Numbered from the stretch's first letter, positions 1 through 9,810 are shown. The stretch is 64,000 nucleotides of DNA from Streptomyces mobaraensis NBRC 13819 = DSM 40847 (GCF_017916255.1 NZ_CP072827.1:5605501-5669500), one strand, 5' to 3'. Numbers and translations: made by a program. Notes: a model not told the origin generated them from the letters alone.

Positions 1-2
1 AC

Positions 3-1583
3 CGGTTCGGCGCGCCGACGCTGCTGAACGCCCCCGACGGCGCCCCCGCCCTGGACGCCGTCACCCTGGCCGCGCTGCTCGGCCGGGAAGCCGCGTACAG
101 AAGGGGCCGGGGGAGCGCGGCCGGCCTGGTCGGCCGGGTAGCCGACTCCGTACGCCGGACCGCGGCGTTCGTCGAGGAGCGCCGGGCCCGCCCGGCCGAC
201 CCCGCCACCGACGCCCTCTTCCTGCACGGGGAACAGGCGTCGTTCCTGGGCCACCCCTGGCACCCCGCGCCGCACGGCCGCGAGGGCCTCTCCACCGCCG
301 AGTCCCCGCGCTACGCGCCCGAGTGCCGGGGCGGCTTCCCGCTGCACTGGCTGGCCGTCCACCGTTCCGTCCTGGCCGCCGACTCGGCCTGGACGGAACG
401 CGGCCGGCCCGTCGAGGCGGCGACCCTGGCCGCCCGCCTCCTTCCTCCGGAGCCCGGACCGCGCCTCCCGCCCGGCACCGTGCCGCTGCCCCTCCACCCC
501 TGGCAGGCACACGACGTCCGCTGCCGCCCCGCCGTCGCCGAACTCCTCGACGCCGGGCTGCTCCACGACCTGGGACCGCACGGCGCGCCCTGGTACCCGA
601 CCTCGTCGGTGCGCACCGTGCACCGCCCCGACGCCCCGGTGATGATCAAGCTCGCGCTGGGCGTCCGCCTCACCGGCCGCACCCGTGAGCCGAGCCGGGC
701 GGAGCTGCGCCGCGGCGTCGCCCTGCACCGGCTGCTGCGCGGCGGCCTCGCCGAGCGCTGGCGGGCGGCCTGCCCCGGCGGCCTGGGCTTCGACGTGGTC
801 CGCGACCCCGCCTGGCTCGCCGTGGACACCCCCGGCGGCGCCCCGGCGCCCGGCCTCGCCGCCGTCCTCCGGCACAACCCCTTCGGCCCCGGCGACGACG
901 CCGTCTGCCTCGCCGGGCTGACCTCGCTCCGCCCCTGGCCGGGCCGCACCGCACCGGCCGGGCACCCGGCCGTCTCCTCCCGGCTCGCCGAGACCGTCCG
1001 CCGGCTCGCCCGGCGCACCGGCCGGCCGCCCGCGGTGATCGGCGTCGAATGGTTCCTGCGCTACCTCGGCGCGGTGGTCCGCCCGCTCCTCTGGCTCGAC
1101 GGCGAGGCGGGCGTCGTCCTCGCGGCGCACCAGCAGAACACCCTCGTCCTGCTGGACCGCGACGGCTGGCCGGTCGGCGGCCGGTACCGGGGCGGTCAGC
1201 ACGCCGGATTCCGGGAGTCCGCGCGGGACGCGCTCACCGCCCGGCTCCCGGCCCTCGCCGCGGCCGACGAGGACGCGTTCCTGCCGGACGGGACGGCCGA
1301 CGAGCGTTTCGCCCATCACTTGGGCTGCGACAACGTCCTCGGCCTGATCGGCGCCTTCGGCTCGCAGCGGCTCGCCGACGAACGGATCCTGCTGGCGGCC
1401 CTCCGCCGGTTCCTCGCCCGCGCCGCCACCGGACCGGACGCGACGCGTTCGTCCCTGCCGCGCCGCCTGCTGGACGCGCCCACCCTGCGCTGCCCGGCCC
1501 ACCTGCTGGGCGAGCTGGCCGGGGACGGTTCCGGGCCGCCGTACGTCACGATCGCCAACCCCCTTGCGGCGAACGGACGATGA
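3..1583 (+). CDS. IucA/IucC family (NIS) siderophore synthetase, 5'-truncated by window edge
   Basis: This is the 3' part of an NRPS-independent siderophore synthetase, which uses ATP to condense a carboxylic acid with an amine or alcohol during siderophore assembly in the cytoplasm. The frame is open from base 3 to a TGA at 1581-1583, giving 526 residues; the family is usually about 580-620, so the start and perhaps 60-90 residues lie outside. Visible signatures are GHPWHPAPHGREG at about residue 80, which matches the family GHP-x-HP loop, LHPWQ at about 165, and an FhuF-like C-terminal region with HHLGCDN followed by ADERILLAALRRF. The substrate cannot be told from the sequence. Any iron-box promoter would lie upstream of the window. 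Confidence 0.88.
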   Translation, partial: RFGAPTLLNAPDGAPALDAVTLAALLGREAAYRRGRGSAAGLVGRVADSVRRTAAFVEERRARPADPATDALFLHGEQASFLGHPWHPAPHGREGLSTAESPRYAPECRGGFPLHWLAVHRSVLAADSAWTERGRPVEAATLAARLLPPEPGPRLPPGTVPLPLHPWQAHDVRCRPAVAELLDAGLLHDLGPHGAPWYPTSSVRTVHRPDAPVMIKLALGVRLTGRTREPSRAELRRGVALHRLLRGGLAERWRAACPGGLGFDVVRDPAWLAVDTPGGAPAPGLAAVLRHNPFGPGDDAVCLAGLTSLRPWPGRTAPAGHPAVSSRLAETVRRLARRTGRPPAVIGVEWFLRYLGAVVRPLLWLDGEAGVVLAAHQQNTLVLLDRDGWPVGGRYRGGQHAGFRESARDALTARLPALAAADEDAFLPDGTADERFAHHLGCDNVLGLIGAFGSQRLADERILLAALRRFLARAATGPDATRSSLPRRLLDAPTLRCPAHLLGELAGDGSGPPYVTIANPLAANGR

Positions 1584-1677
1584 GGTCGGTGGAAGGAGTG
1601 GCGCGGGGCGGCGGAAGGCGGCGGTTGTCGCGGACGGGGCCCGCGATGTCGGTGCCGCCCCGTAGGGTGGAAGGGCT

Positions 1678-3690
1678 ATGACTGCCACCCCCGCGCCCTC
1701 CGCGTCCCCCGCCCCGTCCGGGTCCCGGCCCGACCTCACCGCCCTGCTGCACGCGGCCGTCACCGCGGTCGGCGGCACCGAGCGCCCCGGCCAGGTGGCC
1801 ATGGCCGAGGCGGTGGCCGAGGCCATCGAAGGCACCTCGCACCTGCTGGTCCAGGCGGGGACGGGCACCGGCAAGTCCCTCGGCTACCTCGTGCCCGCCC
1901 TGGCGCACGGGGAGCGGGTCGTGGTGGCCACCGCGACGCTCGCGCTCCAGCGCCAGCTCGTCGAACGCGATCTGCCGCGGACGGTCGAGGCCCTGCACCC
2001 GCTGCTGCGCAGGCGCCCCGAGTTCGCCATGCTCAAGGGCCGTTCCAACTACCTGTGCCTGCACCGGCTGCACGAGGGCGTGCCGCAGGAGGAGGAAGAC
2101 GGCCTCTTCGACCCCTTCGAGGCGGCGGCCCCCACCAGCAAGCTCGGCAAGGACCTGCTCCGCCTGCGCGACTGGTCGGACGAGACGGAGACCGGCGACC
2201 GCGACGACCTCACCCCGGGCGTCTCCGACCGGGCCTGGTCCCAGGTCTCGGTCACCTCGCGGGAGTGCCTGTCCGCCTCGAAGTGCGCTTACGGCGCCGA
2301 GTGCTTCGCGGAGGCGGCCCGGGAGCGGGCCAAGCTGGCCGACGTCGTCGTCACCAACCACGCCCTGCTGGCCATCGACGCCATCGAGGGCGCCCCGGTG
2401 CTGCCCCAGCACGAGGTGCTGATCGTCGACGAGGCGCACGAGCTGGTCTCCCGCGTGACCGGCGTGGCCACCGGCGAGCTCACCCCGGGCCGCGTCAACC
2501 AGGCCGTCCGGCGCGCGGCCAAGCTCGTCGACGAGAAGGTCGCCGACGCGCTCCAGACGGCGGCCGAGAGCTTCGAGCGGCTGATGGAGCTGGCCCTGCC
2601 CGGCCGGCTGGAGGAGATCCCCGAGGACCTCGGCTACGTCCTGGTGTCGCTGCGGGACGCGGCGCGGACGGTCGTGTCGGCGCTCGGCACGACGCGCGAC
2701 AAGTCCGTCCAGGATGAGGACGCCGTCCGCAAGCAGGCGCTCGCCGCCGTGGAGAACGTGCACGCCGTGGCCGAGCGCATCGTCGCGGGCTCCGAGTACG
2801 ACGTGGTCTGGTACGAGCGGCACGACCGCTTCGGCGCGTCCCTGCGGGTGGCCCCGCTCTCGGTCTCCGGGCTGCTGCGGGAGAAGCTGTTCAGCGAGCG
2901 GTCCGTGGTGCTCACCTCCGCCACGCTCAAGCTCGGCGGCGACTTCAACGGGGTCGGCGCCTCGCTCGGCCTCGCCCCCGAGGGCGTCACCGGCGAGGAC
3001 CTGCCCGAGTGGAAGGGCGTGGACGTCGGCTCCCCGTTCGACTACCCCAAGCAGGGCATCCTCTACGTCGCCCGGCACCTGTCCCAGCCCGGCCGGGAGG
3101 GCGGCCGGGCCGACATGCTGGACGAGCTGGCCGAGCTCATCGAGGCGGCGGGCGGACGGACGCTCGGCCTCTTCTCGTCGATGCGCGCCGCGCAGGCCGC
3201 GGCCGAGGCGCTGCGCGGCCGGCTCGACACGCCGATCCTGCTCCAGGGCGAGGACACCCTCGGCGAGCTGATCAAGAACTTCTCGGCGGATCCGGCGACC
3301 TGCCTGTTCGGCACGCTCTCGCTCTGGCAGGGCGTCGACGTGCCGGGGCCGAGCTGCCAGCTCGTCGTGATGGACCGGGTGCCCTTCCCGCGCCCCGACG
3401 ACCCGCTGATGAGCGCCCGGCAGCGGGCGGTGGAGCAGGCGGGCGGCAATGGCTTCATGTCCGTCGCCGCGACGCACGCCGCCCTGCTGATGGCCCAGGG
3501 CGCGGGGCGTCTGGTGCGGGCCACGGGCGACCGGGGCGTGGTGGCGGTGCTCGATCCGCGGCTGGAGACGGCGCGCTATGGGTCGTTCCTGCGCGCTTCC
3601 CTGCCGGATTTCTGGTACACGACCAACCGCAATCAGGTCCGCCGCTCGCTGGCGGCCATCGACGCGGCGGCGAAGGCGGAGAATCGCTGA
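1678..3690 (+). CDS. dinG: ATP-dependent DNA helicase, DinG/XPD-like superfamily 2
   Basis: A 670-residue helicase of the DinG/XPD family, probably unwinding damaged or structured DNA with 5'-3' polarity. Walker A is GTGTGKS at about residues 64-70 and motif II is DEAH near 251. Four cysteines at 127, 197, 203 and 209 lie between them as in the 4Fe-4S domain of XPD/DinG, so an Fe-S cluster is likely. The C-terminal helicase half carries LTSATL and the late motif QGAGRLVR. ATG 1678 has no convincing Shine-Dalgarno; a TAGGGT -10-like hexamer at 1663-1668 suggests a very short leader. It converges on lexA, and DinG is SOS-induced in some bacteria, but I see no LexA box in front of it. Confidence 0.92.
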   Translation: MTATPAPSASPAPSGSRPDLTALLHAAVTAVGGTERPGQVAMAEAVAEAIEGTSHLLVQAGTGTGKSLGYLVPALAHGERVVVATATLALQRQLVERDLPRTVEALHPLLRRRPEFAMLKGRSNYLCLHRLHEGVPQEEEDGLFDPFEAAAPTSKLGKDLLRLRDWSDETETGDRDDLTPGVSDRAWSQVSVTSRECLSASKCAYGAECFAEAARERAKLADVVVTNHALLAIDAIEGAPVLPQHEVLIVDEAHELVSRVTGVATGELTPGRVNQAVRRAAKLVDEKVADALQTAAESFERLMELALPGRLEEIPEDLGYVLVSLRDAARTVVSALGTTRDKSVQDEDAVRKQALAAVENVHAVAERIVAGSEYDVVWYERHDRFGASLRVAPLSVSGLLREKLFSERSVVLTSATLKLGGDFNGVGASLGLAPEGVTGEDLPEWKGVDVGSPFDYPKQGILYVARHLSQPGREGGRADMLDELAELIEAAGGRTLGLFSSMRAAQAAAEALRGRLDTPILLQGEDTLGELIKNFSADPATCLFGTLSLWQGVDVPGPSCQLVVMDRVPFPRPDDPLMSARQRAVEQAGGNGFMSVAATHAALLMAQGAGRLVRATGDRGVVAVLDPRLETARYGSFLRASLPDFWYTTNRNQVRRSLAAIDAAAKAENR

Positions 3691-3824
3691 GCGGGCATTT
3701 ACGGTCGCAATGCGGAGGCGGGGGAATTCGGGCGCGACGCGTTGTGCGACCCGTTCCCCGCTTCACCCTCCGGCCCCTCATGGAACTCTCCCGCCTCCGT
3801 GAGGAAAGGGGGTGGCGAACACCG

Positions 3825-3863
3825 GCGCCGGTCCCGGGCAGGGGAGAGCCCCGGAACCGGCGC
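3825..3863. terminator. Bidirectional hairpin between dinG and lexA
   Basis: GCGCCGGT-x-CCGGG and its complement CCCGG-x-ACCGGCGC form a stem with 13 of 14 positions paired around a loop of about 10 nt. It lies between two convergent genes and so can end both transcripts. Confidence 0.7.
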
Positions 3864-3931
3864 AGTGATTCCGGGGCCCGGTCTCGGCCCGCCCGGACCC
3901 GTCCGGTCCGTTCAGGCCCGTCCCGGTGCGC

Positions 3932-4717
3932 TCAGACCCGCCGCAGGACGGCCACGACCTTGCCCAGGATGGTGGCCTCGTCGCCGGGGATGGGCTGGTA
4001 AGCGGCGTTGTGCGGCAGCAGCCACACATGGCCGTCCTCGCGCCGGAAGCGCTTGACCGTCGCCTCCCCGTCGAGCATCGCGGCCACGATGTCACCGTTC
4101 TCCGCGACCGGCTGGCGGCGGACCGTCACCCAGTCCCCGTCGCAGATGGCGGCCTCGATCATGGAGTCGCCGACCACCTTGAGGACGAACAGCTCGCCGT
4201 CGCCCACCAGCTGCCGGGGGAGGGGGAAGACGTCCTCGACCGACTCCTCCGCGAGGATCGGGCCGCCCGCGGCGATCCGGCCGACGAGCGGCACATAGGA
4301 CGCGGCGGGTTTGCCGGTGGTGTCCGTCGGCTGGGAGCTGGGCTGGTCGGAGCCACGCACCTCGTAGGCGCGGGGACGGTGCGGATCCCTGCGCAGGAAG
4401 CCCTTGCGCTCCAGCGCCATCAGCTGGTGTGCGACCGAGGAGGTGCTGGACAGCCCCACCGCCTGGCCGATCTCGCGCATGGACGGTGGGTAGCCGCGCC
4501 GCTGCACGGAGTCCCGGATGACCTCGATGACGCGCCGCTGCCGGTCCGTGAGGCCGGAGCTGTCCGCGCGGATTCCGGGTGGCCGCCCGGGGAGCGAACG
4601 GGCGGGCTTCTGCCCGTCGTTGTTCATGCTGGAGTCGTTCATCGGGTGTGTCTGGTCGAGTCGGCTCTGGGAGCGGTCCTGGGCGGTGATGGTGGCGCTG
4701 TTTGCGGTGGTGGTCAC
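3932..4717 (-). CDS. lexA: SOS repressor LexA
   Basis: A 261-residue LexA. It represses DNA-damage genes and inactivates itself by RecA-stimulated autocleavage. The N-terminal winged helix lies at about 57-120 (helix-turn-helix around [17 protein letters not shown]). The cleavage bond is Ala150-Gly151 in RIAAGGP, with catalytic Ser185 (VVGDSM) and Lys222 (TVKRF). The frame stays open far upstream, but GTG 4717 is chosen because GAGAGGGG sits 5 nt before it and the [14 protein letters not shown] N-terminus is the usual Streptomyces form. The about 45 extra N-terminal residues compared with E. coli are typical of the genus. A LexA box 63 nt upstream shows autoregulation. Confidence 0.96.
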   Translation of the reverse strand: MTTTANSATITAQDRSQSRLDQTHPMNDSSMNNDGQKPARSLPGRPPGIRADSSGLTDRQRRVIEVIRDSVQRRGYPPSMREIGQAVGLSSTSSVAHQLMALERKGFLRRDPHRPRAYEVRGSDQPSSQPTDTTGKPAASYVPLVGRIAAGGPILAEESVEDVFPLPRQLVGDGELFVLKVVGDSMIEAAICDGDWVTVRRQPVAENGDIVAAMLDGEATVKRFRREDGHVWLLPHNAAYQPIPGDEATILGKVVAVLRRV

Positions 4718-4779
4718 GTCGGCCCCTCTCGAAATGTTCTCCCTAGCTGGACAACGGTAGTTGCTTTCGAAAGGTTGCG

Positions 4780-4795
4780 CCAAACACACGTTCGA
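4780..4795 (-). promoter_or_regulatory. LexA (SOS) box of lexA
   Basis: On the minus strand the sequence reads TCGAAC-GTGT-GTTTGG against the actinobacterial consensus TCGAAC-N4-GTTCGA, 10 of 12 matches. It overlaps a plausible -35 (TTGGCG) that is followed 18 nt later by TACCGT, so LexA bound here would block its own promoter. Confidence 0.85.
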
Positions 4796-5427
4796 GTGAA
4801 ATATCGCTGATTCGCTGACTTGATCAGGCGTGAGGGTGTACGAGCGAAGATCAATTCCGCTCCCGGCGGGCCGTGATCGCCCCGGCCGGACTTCGCGCCG
4901 GCCGCGGCCGGCGCGCGATTCCCGGGAATTCCGGGGGTTTCCCGGAGTCCACCCTTCCATGACTCCATCGCCCCACCGTTCCCGGCCGCGCGGGAAAACC
5001 GTTCTCCGGCCGCGCGGGAATTCCGCAATTCGCGGCTCCGGCAGCTCCCGAACCCGCAGGAGTGGGGCGTCATCGCCGCACGCCCGGGGTGACGACATGG
5101 TCCCGGGCGGTGCGTGGTGCGCGAGGGCATCAGTGTGGCATCCGCCCGGAGGCCGGCGCCCCCGAGGGTCCGCCGCCGCGCCGCTCGCGTACGCTCGACA
5201 CCGGTCCCGCCGAGCCCGGCGTCCGACCGCGCCGCGCCCTTCGGCCGCCCCCGTCGGCGACCCCGTGGACGGCCTTCCAGGCGCCCCGCGACGAGCCGCG
5301 CGCGCCACTCCGTCCGCCGGGGCCCGACGGCCTCCAGGCGGCCGCCCGACGCCCCTCCGGAGGCCCTTTCCCGGCCCTCGCCCCAGGCCCCGCGCCGCGA
5401 CACGCGCTGGGCCCGCTTGGCGACCGG
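4796..5427. other. Gene-free stretch between lexA and nrdR
   Basis: About 630 bp with no supportable gene. Long frames exist on both strands but have no recognisable product, no good ribosome-binding site and arginine/proline-rich translations typical of GC-rich shadow frames. A short direct repeat (CCGGCCGCGCGGGAA-like) occurs twice near 4982-5020. I see no RNA motif I can name. Confidence 0.5.
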
Positions 5428-5474
5428 ACACCAGATCTAGTGGTTTGATGGCGGCAGCCGCCCACAAGTTGTGG
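5428..5474. promoter_or_regulatory. NrdR box pair upstream of nrdR-nrdJ
   Basis: Box 1 at 5428-5443 is ACACCAGATCTAGTGG, close to the NrdR consensus acaCwAtATaTwGtgt and palindromic about AGATCT. A second, weaker dyad at 5462-5474 (CCACAA-G-TTGTGG) is centred about 32 bp downstream, close to three helical turns as in other paired NrdR boxes. A possible -10 (TATGCT) lies at 5516-5521. Confidence 0.75.
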
Positions 5475-5630
5475 TCGGTGGCCGATCCCGGTCATCCCCA
5501 CCCATGGCCATCGCCTATGCTTGGGGCTGCTTCGCGGGGGCCCTGTCACCAGGGCCGGCCGGAGCCGTGGATCGTGCACGTCCCCCGGGTCTCCCGGGGT
5601 CTCGTCGAGGGTGAAGGAGGGTGGAGAGCC

Positions 5631-6185
5631 ATGCACTGCCCCTTCTGCAGGCACCCCGACAGCAGGGTCGTCGACAGCCGGACCACGGACGACGGCTGCT
5701 CGATCCGCAGGCGCCGCCAGTGCCCCGACTGCTCCCGCAGATTCACGACGGTCGAGACCGCGTCCCTGATGGTGATCAAGCGGAGCGGAGTGACCGAGCC
5801 GTTCAGCCGCACCAAGGTGATCTCCGGTGTGCGGAAGGCGTGCCAGGGCCGCCCCGTCACCGAGGACGCCCTGGCCAAGCTCGGCCAGCGGGTCGAGGAG
5901 GCCGTGCGCGCCACCGGCAGCGCCGAGCTCACCACGCACGACGTCGGCCTGGCCATACTCGGCCCGCTCAAGGACCTCGACCTCGTGGCCTACCTGCGGT
6001 TCGCGTCCGTCTATCAGGCGTTCGACTCGCTCGACGACTTCGAGGCGGCCATCGCCGAGCTGCGCGGCAACGCTCCCGGCGCCCCCGCGGGCGCCGGCCA
6101 GGAGGGCCGGGACGGCCCCGCGAAGGACGCCGGCGGTCGCGGCGGGGACGTCGGCGTCCCCGCGCCCGCCACGGCCGCCGGCTAG
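5631..6185 (+). CDS. nrdR: Transcriptional repressor NrdR
   Basis: A 184-residue NrdR, the nucleotide-sensing repressor of ribonucleotide reductase genes. The N-terminal zinc ribbon has Cys3, Cys6, Cys31 and Cys34 (MHCPFC and QCPDC), followed by the ATP-cone at about 49-139 ([20 protein letters not shown] onward). The tail after residue 150 is Gly/Ala-rich and variable. ATG 5631 is preceded by a GGAGGGTGGAGAG purine stretch. It lies directly upstream of nrdJ with a 119-nt gap, and both are presumably transcribed from the NrdR-box promoter, which makes a feedback loop. Confidence 0.96.
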   Translation: MHCPFCRHPDSRVVDSRTTDDGCSIRRRRQCPDCSRRFTTVETASLMVIKRSGVTEPFSRTKVISGVRKACQGRPVTEDALAKLGQRVEEAVRATGSAELTTHDVGLAILGPLKDLDLVAYLRFASVYQAFDSLDDFEAAIAELRGNAPGAPAGAGQEGRDGPAKDAGGRGGDVGVPAPATAAG

Positions 6186-6304
6186 AGCGGCCCCATCCGA
6201 GACCTGCCCGGTGCGCCCCCGCGCACCCGGGCGAACGACACACATCGCGCCATGGAAGAAATGTGCGCACAAGGGCGTTTTGGCCCTTTGTAGAGGGAGG
6301 CGGC

Positions 6305-9175
6305 ATGACAGAGACGACGAGCGGCCCGGCACGAGGTTCCCGCTCCAAGGGGAACAAGGGCGGCAAGGGTCTGCGCATCGAACGCATCCACACCACCCCC
6401 GGCGTGCACCCCTATGACGAGGTGGTCTGGGAGCGTCGTGACGTCGTCATGACCAACTGGCGCGACGGCTCCATCAACTTCGAGCAGCGCGGCGTCGAGT
6501 TCCCCGACTTCTGGTCGGTGAACGCGGTCAACATCGTCACGAGCAAGTACTTCCGCGGCGCGGTCGGCTCCCCCGAGCGCGAGGCGAGCCTCAAGCAGCT
6601 CATCGACCGCGTGGTGCTCACCTACCGCAAGGCCGGTGAGGAGCACGGGTACTTCGCGTCCCCCGCGGACGCCGAGATCTTCGAGCACGAGCTGACCTAC
6701 GCCCTGCTCCACCAGGTGTTCAGCTTCAACTCGCCGGTCTGGTTCAACGTCGGCACCGCCCAGCCGCAGCAGGTCTCCGCCTGCTTCATCCTCTCCGTCG
6801 ACGACTCCATGGAGTCGATCCTCGACTGGTACAAGGAAGAGGGGATGATCTTCAAGGGCGGCTCTGGCGCCGGCCTGAACCTCTCCCGCATCCGCTCCTC
6901 CAAGGAGCTCCTCTCCTCCGGCGGCAACGCCTCCGGCCCGGTGTCGTTCATGCGCGGCGCCGACGCCTCCGCCGGAACCATCAAGTCCGGCGGCGCCACC
7001 CGCCGCGCGGCCAAGATGGTCGTCCTCGACGTCGACCACCCGGACGTCGAGGCGTTCATCGACACCAAGGTGAAGGAGGAGGAGAAGGTCCGCGCCCTGC
7101 GCGACGCCGGGTTCGACATGGACCTGGGCGGCGACGACATCACCTCCGTCCAGTACCAGAACGCCAACAACTCCGTCCGCGTCAACGACGAGTTCATGAA
7201 GGCCGTCGAGACCGGGTCGAAGTTCGGCCTGCGCTCCCGCCTGACCGGTGAGGTCATCGAGGAGGTCGACGCCAAGGCGCTGTTCCGCAAGATGGCCGAG
7301 GCCGCCTGGGCCTGCGCCGACCCGGGCATCCAGTACGACGACACCATCAACCACTGGCACACCTCGCCGGAGTCGGGCCGCATCACCGCGTCCAACCCGT
7401 GCAGCGAGTACATGCACCTGGACAACTCCTCGTGCAACCTCGCCTCCCTCAACCTGATGAAGTTCCTCCGCGACGACGACCAGGGCAACCAGTCGTTCGA
7501 CGCCGAGCGCTTCGCCAAGGTCGTCGAGCTGGTCATCACGGCGATGGACATCTCCATCTGCTTCGCCGACTTCCCGACCGAGAAGATCGGCGAGACCACC
7601 CGCGCCTTCCGCCAGCTGGGCATCGGCTACGCCAACCTCGGCGCCCTGCTGATGGCCACCGGCCACGCCTACGACAGCGACGGCGGCCGCGCCCTGGCCG
7701 GCGCCATCACCTCGCTGATGACCGGCACCTCCTACCGCCGCTCCGCCGAGCTGGCCGCGATCGTCGGCCCGTACGACGGCTACGCCCGCAACGCCGACGC
7801 CCACCAGCGCGTCATGAAGCAGCACGCGGACGCCAACACCGCCGCCAAGCGCATGGACGACCTGGACACCCCGGTCTGGGCCGCGGCCACCGAGGCCTGG
7901 CAGGACGTGCTCCGCCTCGGCGAGAAGAACGGCTTCCGCAACGCCCAGGCGTCCGTGCTGGCCCCCACCGGCACCATCGGCCTGATGATGGACTGCGACA
8001 CCACGGGCGTCGAGCCGGACCTGGCCCTGGTCAAGTTCAAGAAGCTCGTCGGCGGCGGCTCGATGCAGATCGTGAACAACACGGTCCCCAAGGCCCTCAA
8101 GCGCCTGGGCTACCTGCCCGAGCAGGTCGAGGCGATCGTCGCCCACATCGCCGAGCACGGCAACGTGATCGACGCCCCGGGCCTGAAGGCAGAGCACTAC
8201 GAGGTCTTCGACTGCGCCATGGGCGAGCGCGCGATCTCCGCCATGGGCCACGTGCGCATGATGGCCGCCGCGCAGCCGTTCCTCTCCGGCGCGATCTCCA
8301 AGACCGTCAACCTGCCCGAGTCGGCCACCGTCGAGGAGGTCGAGGAGGTCTACTTCGAGGGCTGGAAGATGGGCCTGAAGGCCCTCGCGATCTACCGCGA
8401 CAACTGCAAGGTCGGCCAGCCGCTCTCCGCCAAGAAGAAGGAGGAGGAGAAGAAGGCCGAGGTCGTTCCCGCGGTGGCCGAGAAGGTCGTCGAGTACCGC
8501 CCGGTCCGCAAGCGCCTCCCGAAGGGCCGCCCGGGGATCACCACCTCCTTCACGGTCGGCGGCGCCGAGGGCTACATGACGGCCAACTCCTACCCGGACG
8601 ACGGCCTGGGCGAGGTCTTCCTCAAGATGTCCAAGCAGGGCTCGACCCTCGCGGGCATGATGGACGCCTTCTCCATCGCCGTCTCCGTCGGCCTCCAGTA
8701 CGGCGTGCCACTGGAGACCTACGTCTCGAAGTTCACCAACATGCGCTTCGAGCCGGCCGGCATGACGGACGACCCGGACGTGCGGATGGCGCAGTCGATC
8801 GTCGACTACATCTTCCGCCGCCTGGCGCTGGACTTCCTGCCGTTCGAGACCCGCTCGGCGCTCGGCATCCACTCGGCCGAGGAGCGCCAGCGCCACCTCG
8901 ACACCGGCTCCTACGAGCCGGCCGACGAGGACATGGACGTCGAGGGCCTGGCCCAGTCCGCCCCGCGCCAGGTGGAGGCCCCGAAGTCCGAGTCCGCCCC
9001 GGCCGCGGCCGCCGTCCCGGCACCGAAGCAGCCGCACAACTCCACCGAACTGATGGAGATGCAGCTGGGCCTGAACGCGGACGCCCCGCTCTGCTTCTCC
9101 TGCGGCACCAAGATGCGCCGCGCGGGCAGCTGCTACCTCTGCGAGGGCTGCGGCTCGACGAGCGGCTGCAGCTGA
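6305..9175 (+). CDS. nrdJ: Vitamin B12-dependent (class II) ribonucleoside-diphosphate reductase
   Basis: A 956-residue adenosylcobalamin-dependent class II ribonucleotide reductase, which makes deoxyribonucleotides with or without oxygen. Residue 1 is ATG 6305 with GAGGGAGG about 5 nt upstream. Visible landmarks are the first active-site cysteine in SACFILSVDDSM, the NPCSEYM loop with the radical-site cysteine and catalytic glutamate, and the PTGTIGLMMDCDTTGVEPDLAL barrel segment. The C-terminal tail carries CFSCGTKM, CYLCEGCG and a final GCS, the cysteine cluster used for redox exchange. Length fits the roughly 950-residue Streptomyces enzymes. It follows nrdR in an operon and ends in a strong terminator. 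Confidence 0.97.
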   Translation: MTETTSGPARGSRSKGNKGGKGLRIERIHTTPGVHPYDEVVWERRDVVMTNWRDGSINFEQRGVEFPDFWSVNAVNIVTSKYFRGAVGSPEREASLKQLIDRVVLTYRKAGEEHGYFASPADAEIFEHELTYALLHQVFSFNSPVWFNVGTAQPQQVSACFILSVDDSMESILDWYKEEGMIFKGGSGAGLNLSRIRSSKELLSSGGNASGPVSFMRGADASAGTIKSGGATRRAAKMVVLDVDHPDVEAFIDTKVKEEEKVRALRDAGFDMDLGGDDITSVQYQNANNSVRVNDEFMKAVETGSKFGLRSRLTGEVIEEVDAKALFRKMAEAAWACADPGIQYDDTINHWHTSPESGRITASNPCSEYMHLDNSSCNLASLNLMKFLRDDDQGNQSFDAERFAKVVELVITAMDISICFADFPTEKIGETTRAFRQLGIGYANLGALLMATGHAYDSDGGRALAGAITSLMTGTSYRRSAELAAIVGPYDGYARNADAHQRVMKQHADANTAAKRMDDLDTPVWAAATEAWQDVLRLGEKNGFRNAQASVLAPTGTIGLMMDCDTTGVEPDLALVKFKKLVGGGSMQIVNNTVPKALKRLGYLPEQVEAIVAHIAEHGNVIDAPGLKAEHYEVFDCAMGERAISAMGHVRMMAAAQPFLSGAISKTVNLPESATVEEVEEVYFEGWKMGLKALAIYRDNCKVGQPLSAKKKEEEKKAEVVPAVAEKVVEYRPVRKRLPKGRPGITTSFTVGGAEGYMTANSYPDDGLGEVFLKMSKQGSTLAGMMDAFSIAVSVGLQYGVPLETYVSKFTNMRFEPAGMTDDPDVRMAQSIVDYIFRRLALDFLPFETRSALGIHSAEERQRHLDTGSYEPADEDMDVEGLAQSAPRQVEAPKSESAPAAAAVPAPKQPHNSTELMEMQLGLNADAPLCFSCGTKMRRAGSCYLCEGCGSTSGCS

Positions 9176-9210
9176 CGCCCGGTGCGGGTGAGGGCTGACA
9201 CGTAGTCAGA

Positions 9211-9244
9211 CGGAGGGGACCGGCCACGCGGCCGGTCCCCTCCG
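9211..9244 (+). terminator. Terminator after nrdJ
   Basis: A perfect 15-bp stem (CGGAGGGGACCGGCC with its complement) closes a 4-nt ACGC loop, 35 nt after the nrdJ stop. Confidence 0.85.
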
Positions 9245-9281
9245 GCGTTCCTCCGTGAGCGGCTGAGAGGCGTCGGGCGCG

Positions 9282-9295
9282 ATGACAAATGTCAT
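9282..9295. promoter_or_regulatory. Inverted repeat ATGACA-AA-TGTCAT, likely response-regulator operator
   Basis: Six-base perfect arms around a 2-nt centre lie about 60 nt upstream of the membrane-protein gene that precedes a DesK/NarL-type kinase-regulator pair. Dyads of this form are typical binding sites for NarL/FixJ regulators, so autoregulation by the regulator at 10972 is inferred. Confidence 0.6.
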
Positions 9296-9355
9296 GGGCC
9301 GGCAAGGGGCCATCGCACTGCCGGGGCGCCGCCGCCCGCGCCGACGATGGTGCGC

Positions 9356-9790
9356 ATGGACAAGCAGCCCACCCCCGTACCCGAGGCAGACCTCCGCCAC
9401 CCCCTCAGCCGGAAGGCGTTCCGCACCGTGAAGGTGCTCGTCGGGGGCTACCTGGCCCTCAGCGTGCTGACCCTCGGGGTCGTCGCCCTGCTCCGCGACG
9501 ACGCGACCGCGGTGAACCCCGCCGTCTGGACCCGCGCCGGGATCGTCGTCGCCAGCGCCCTGTTCACCCGCGCCTTCGCCGTCCGCGCGGCGCGCGGCTC
9601 GCGCGGGGCCTACCGCAGGCTGCGCATCGTCTCCGGCGTCATGGTGATCGCCATCGTCGCGATCGTCGCGCTGCCCGGGACGTTTCCGCTGTGGATGAAG
9701 ACCGAGCAGGCGGTCTGCGGGCTGCTGCTGCTCGGCGTCGTCCTGATCGTCAACGGGCGGCACCTGCGCTCCCAGTTCGCGGCCCGGTGA
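9356..9790 (+). CDS. Small membrane protein of unknown function, two-component operon
   Basis: A protein of 144 residues from ATG 9356 (or 147 from ATG 9347). It has four hydrophobic segments at about residues 24-44, 56-74, 92-110 and 117-133 (VLVGGYLALSVLTLGVVALL, VWTRAGIVVASALFT, MVIAIVAIVALPG, LLLLGVVLIVNG) with Arg-rich loops. I do not recognise a named family. ATG 9356 is preferred because a GACGAT -10-like hexamer lies 7 nt before it and no Shine-Dalgarno is seen. It ends 33 nt before the histidine kinase and lies just after the ATGACA dyad, so it is probably co-regulated and may be the output or an accessory of that system. Confidence 0.75.
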   Translation: MDKQPTPVPEADLRHPLSRKAFRTVKVLVGGYLALSVLTLGVVALLRDDATAVNPAVWTRAGIVVASALFTRAFAVRAARGSRGAYRRLRIVSGVMVIAIVAIVALPGTFPLWMKTEQAVCGLLLLGVVLIVNGRHLRSQFAAR

Positions 9791-9810
9791 GCCACGTGAC
9801 CGGACGGTGT

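Noticed and set aside
3932..5467. A 511-residue minus-strand frame covering lexA and its upstream region
   Set aside because: The part upstream of GTG 4717 has no family match, and the LexA operator and promoter lie inside it; the true start is GTG 4717 with GAGAGGGG before it.
5444..5630. Cobalamin riboswitch before nrdR-nrdJ
   Set aside because: No B12-box or matching helices; the region holds NrdR-type dyads and a short GGCCCTG/CAGGGCC hairpin only.
6182..9037. Long minus-strand frame opposite nrdJ
   Set aside because: It is a complement of a well-conserved gene and has no recognisable product; Val/Leu/Gly/Asp-rich shadow.
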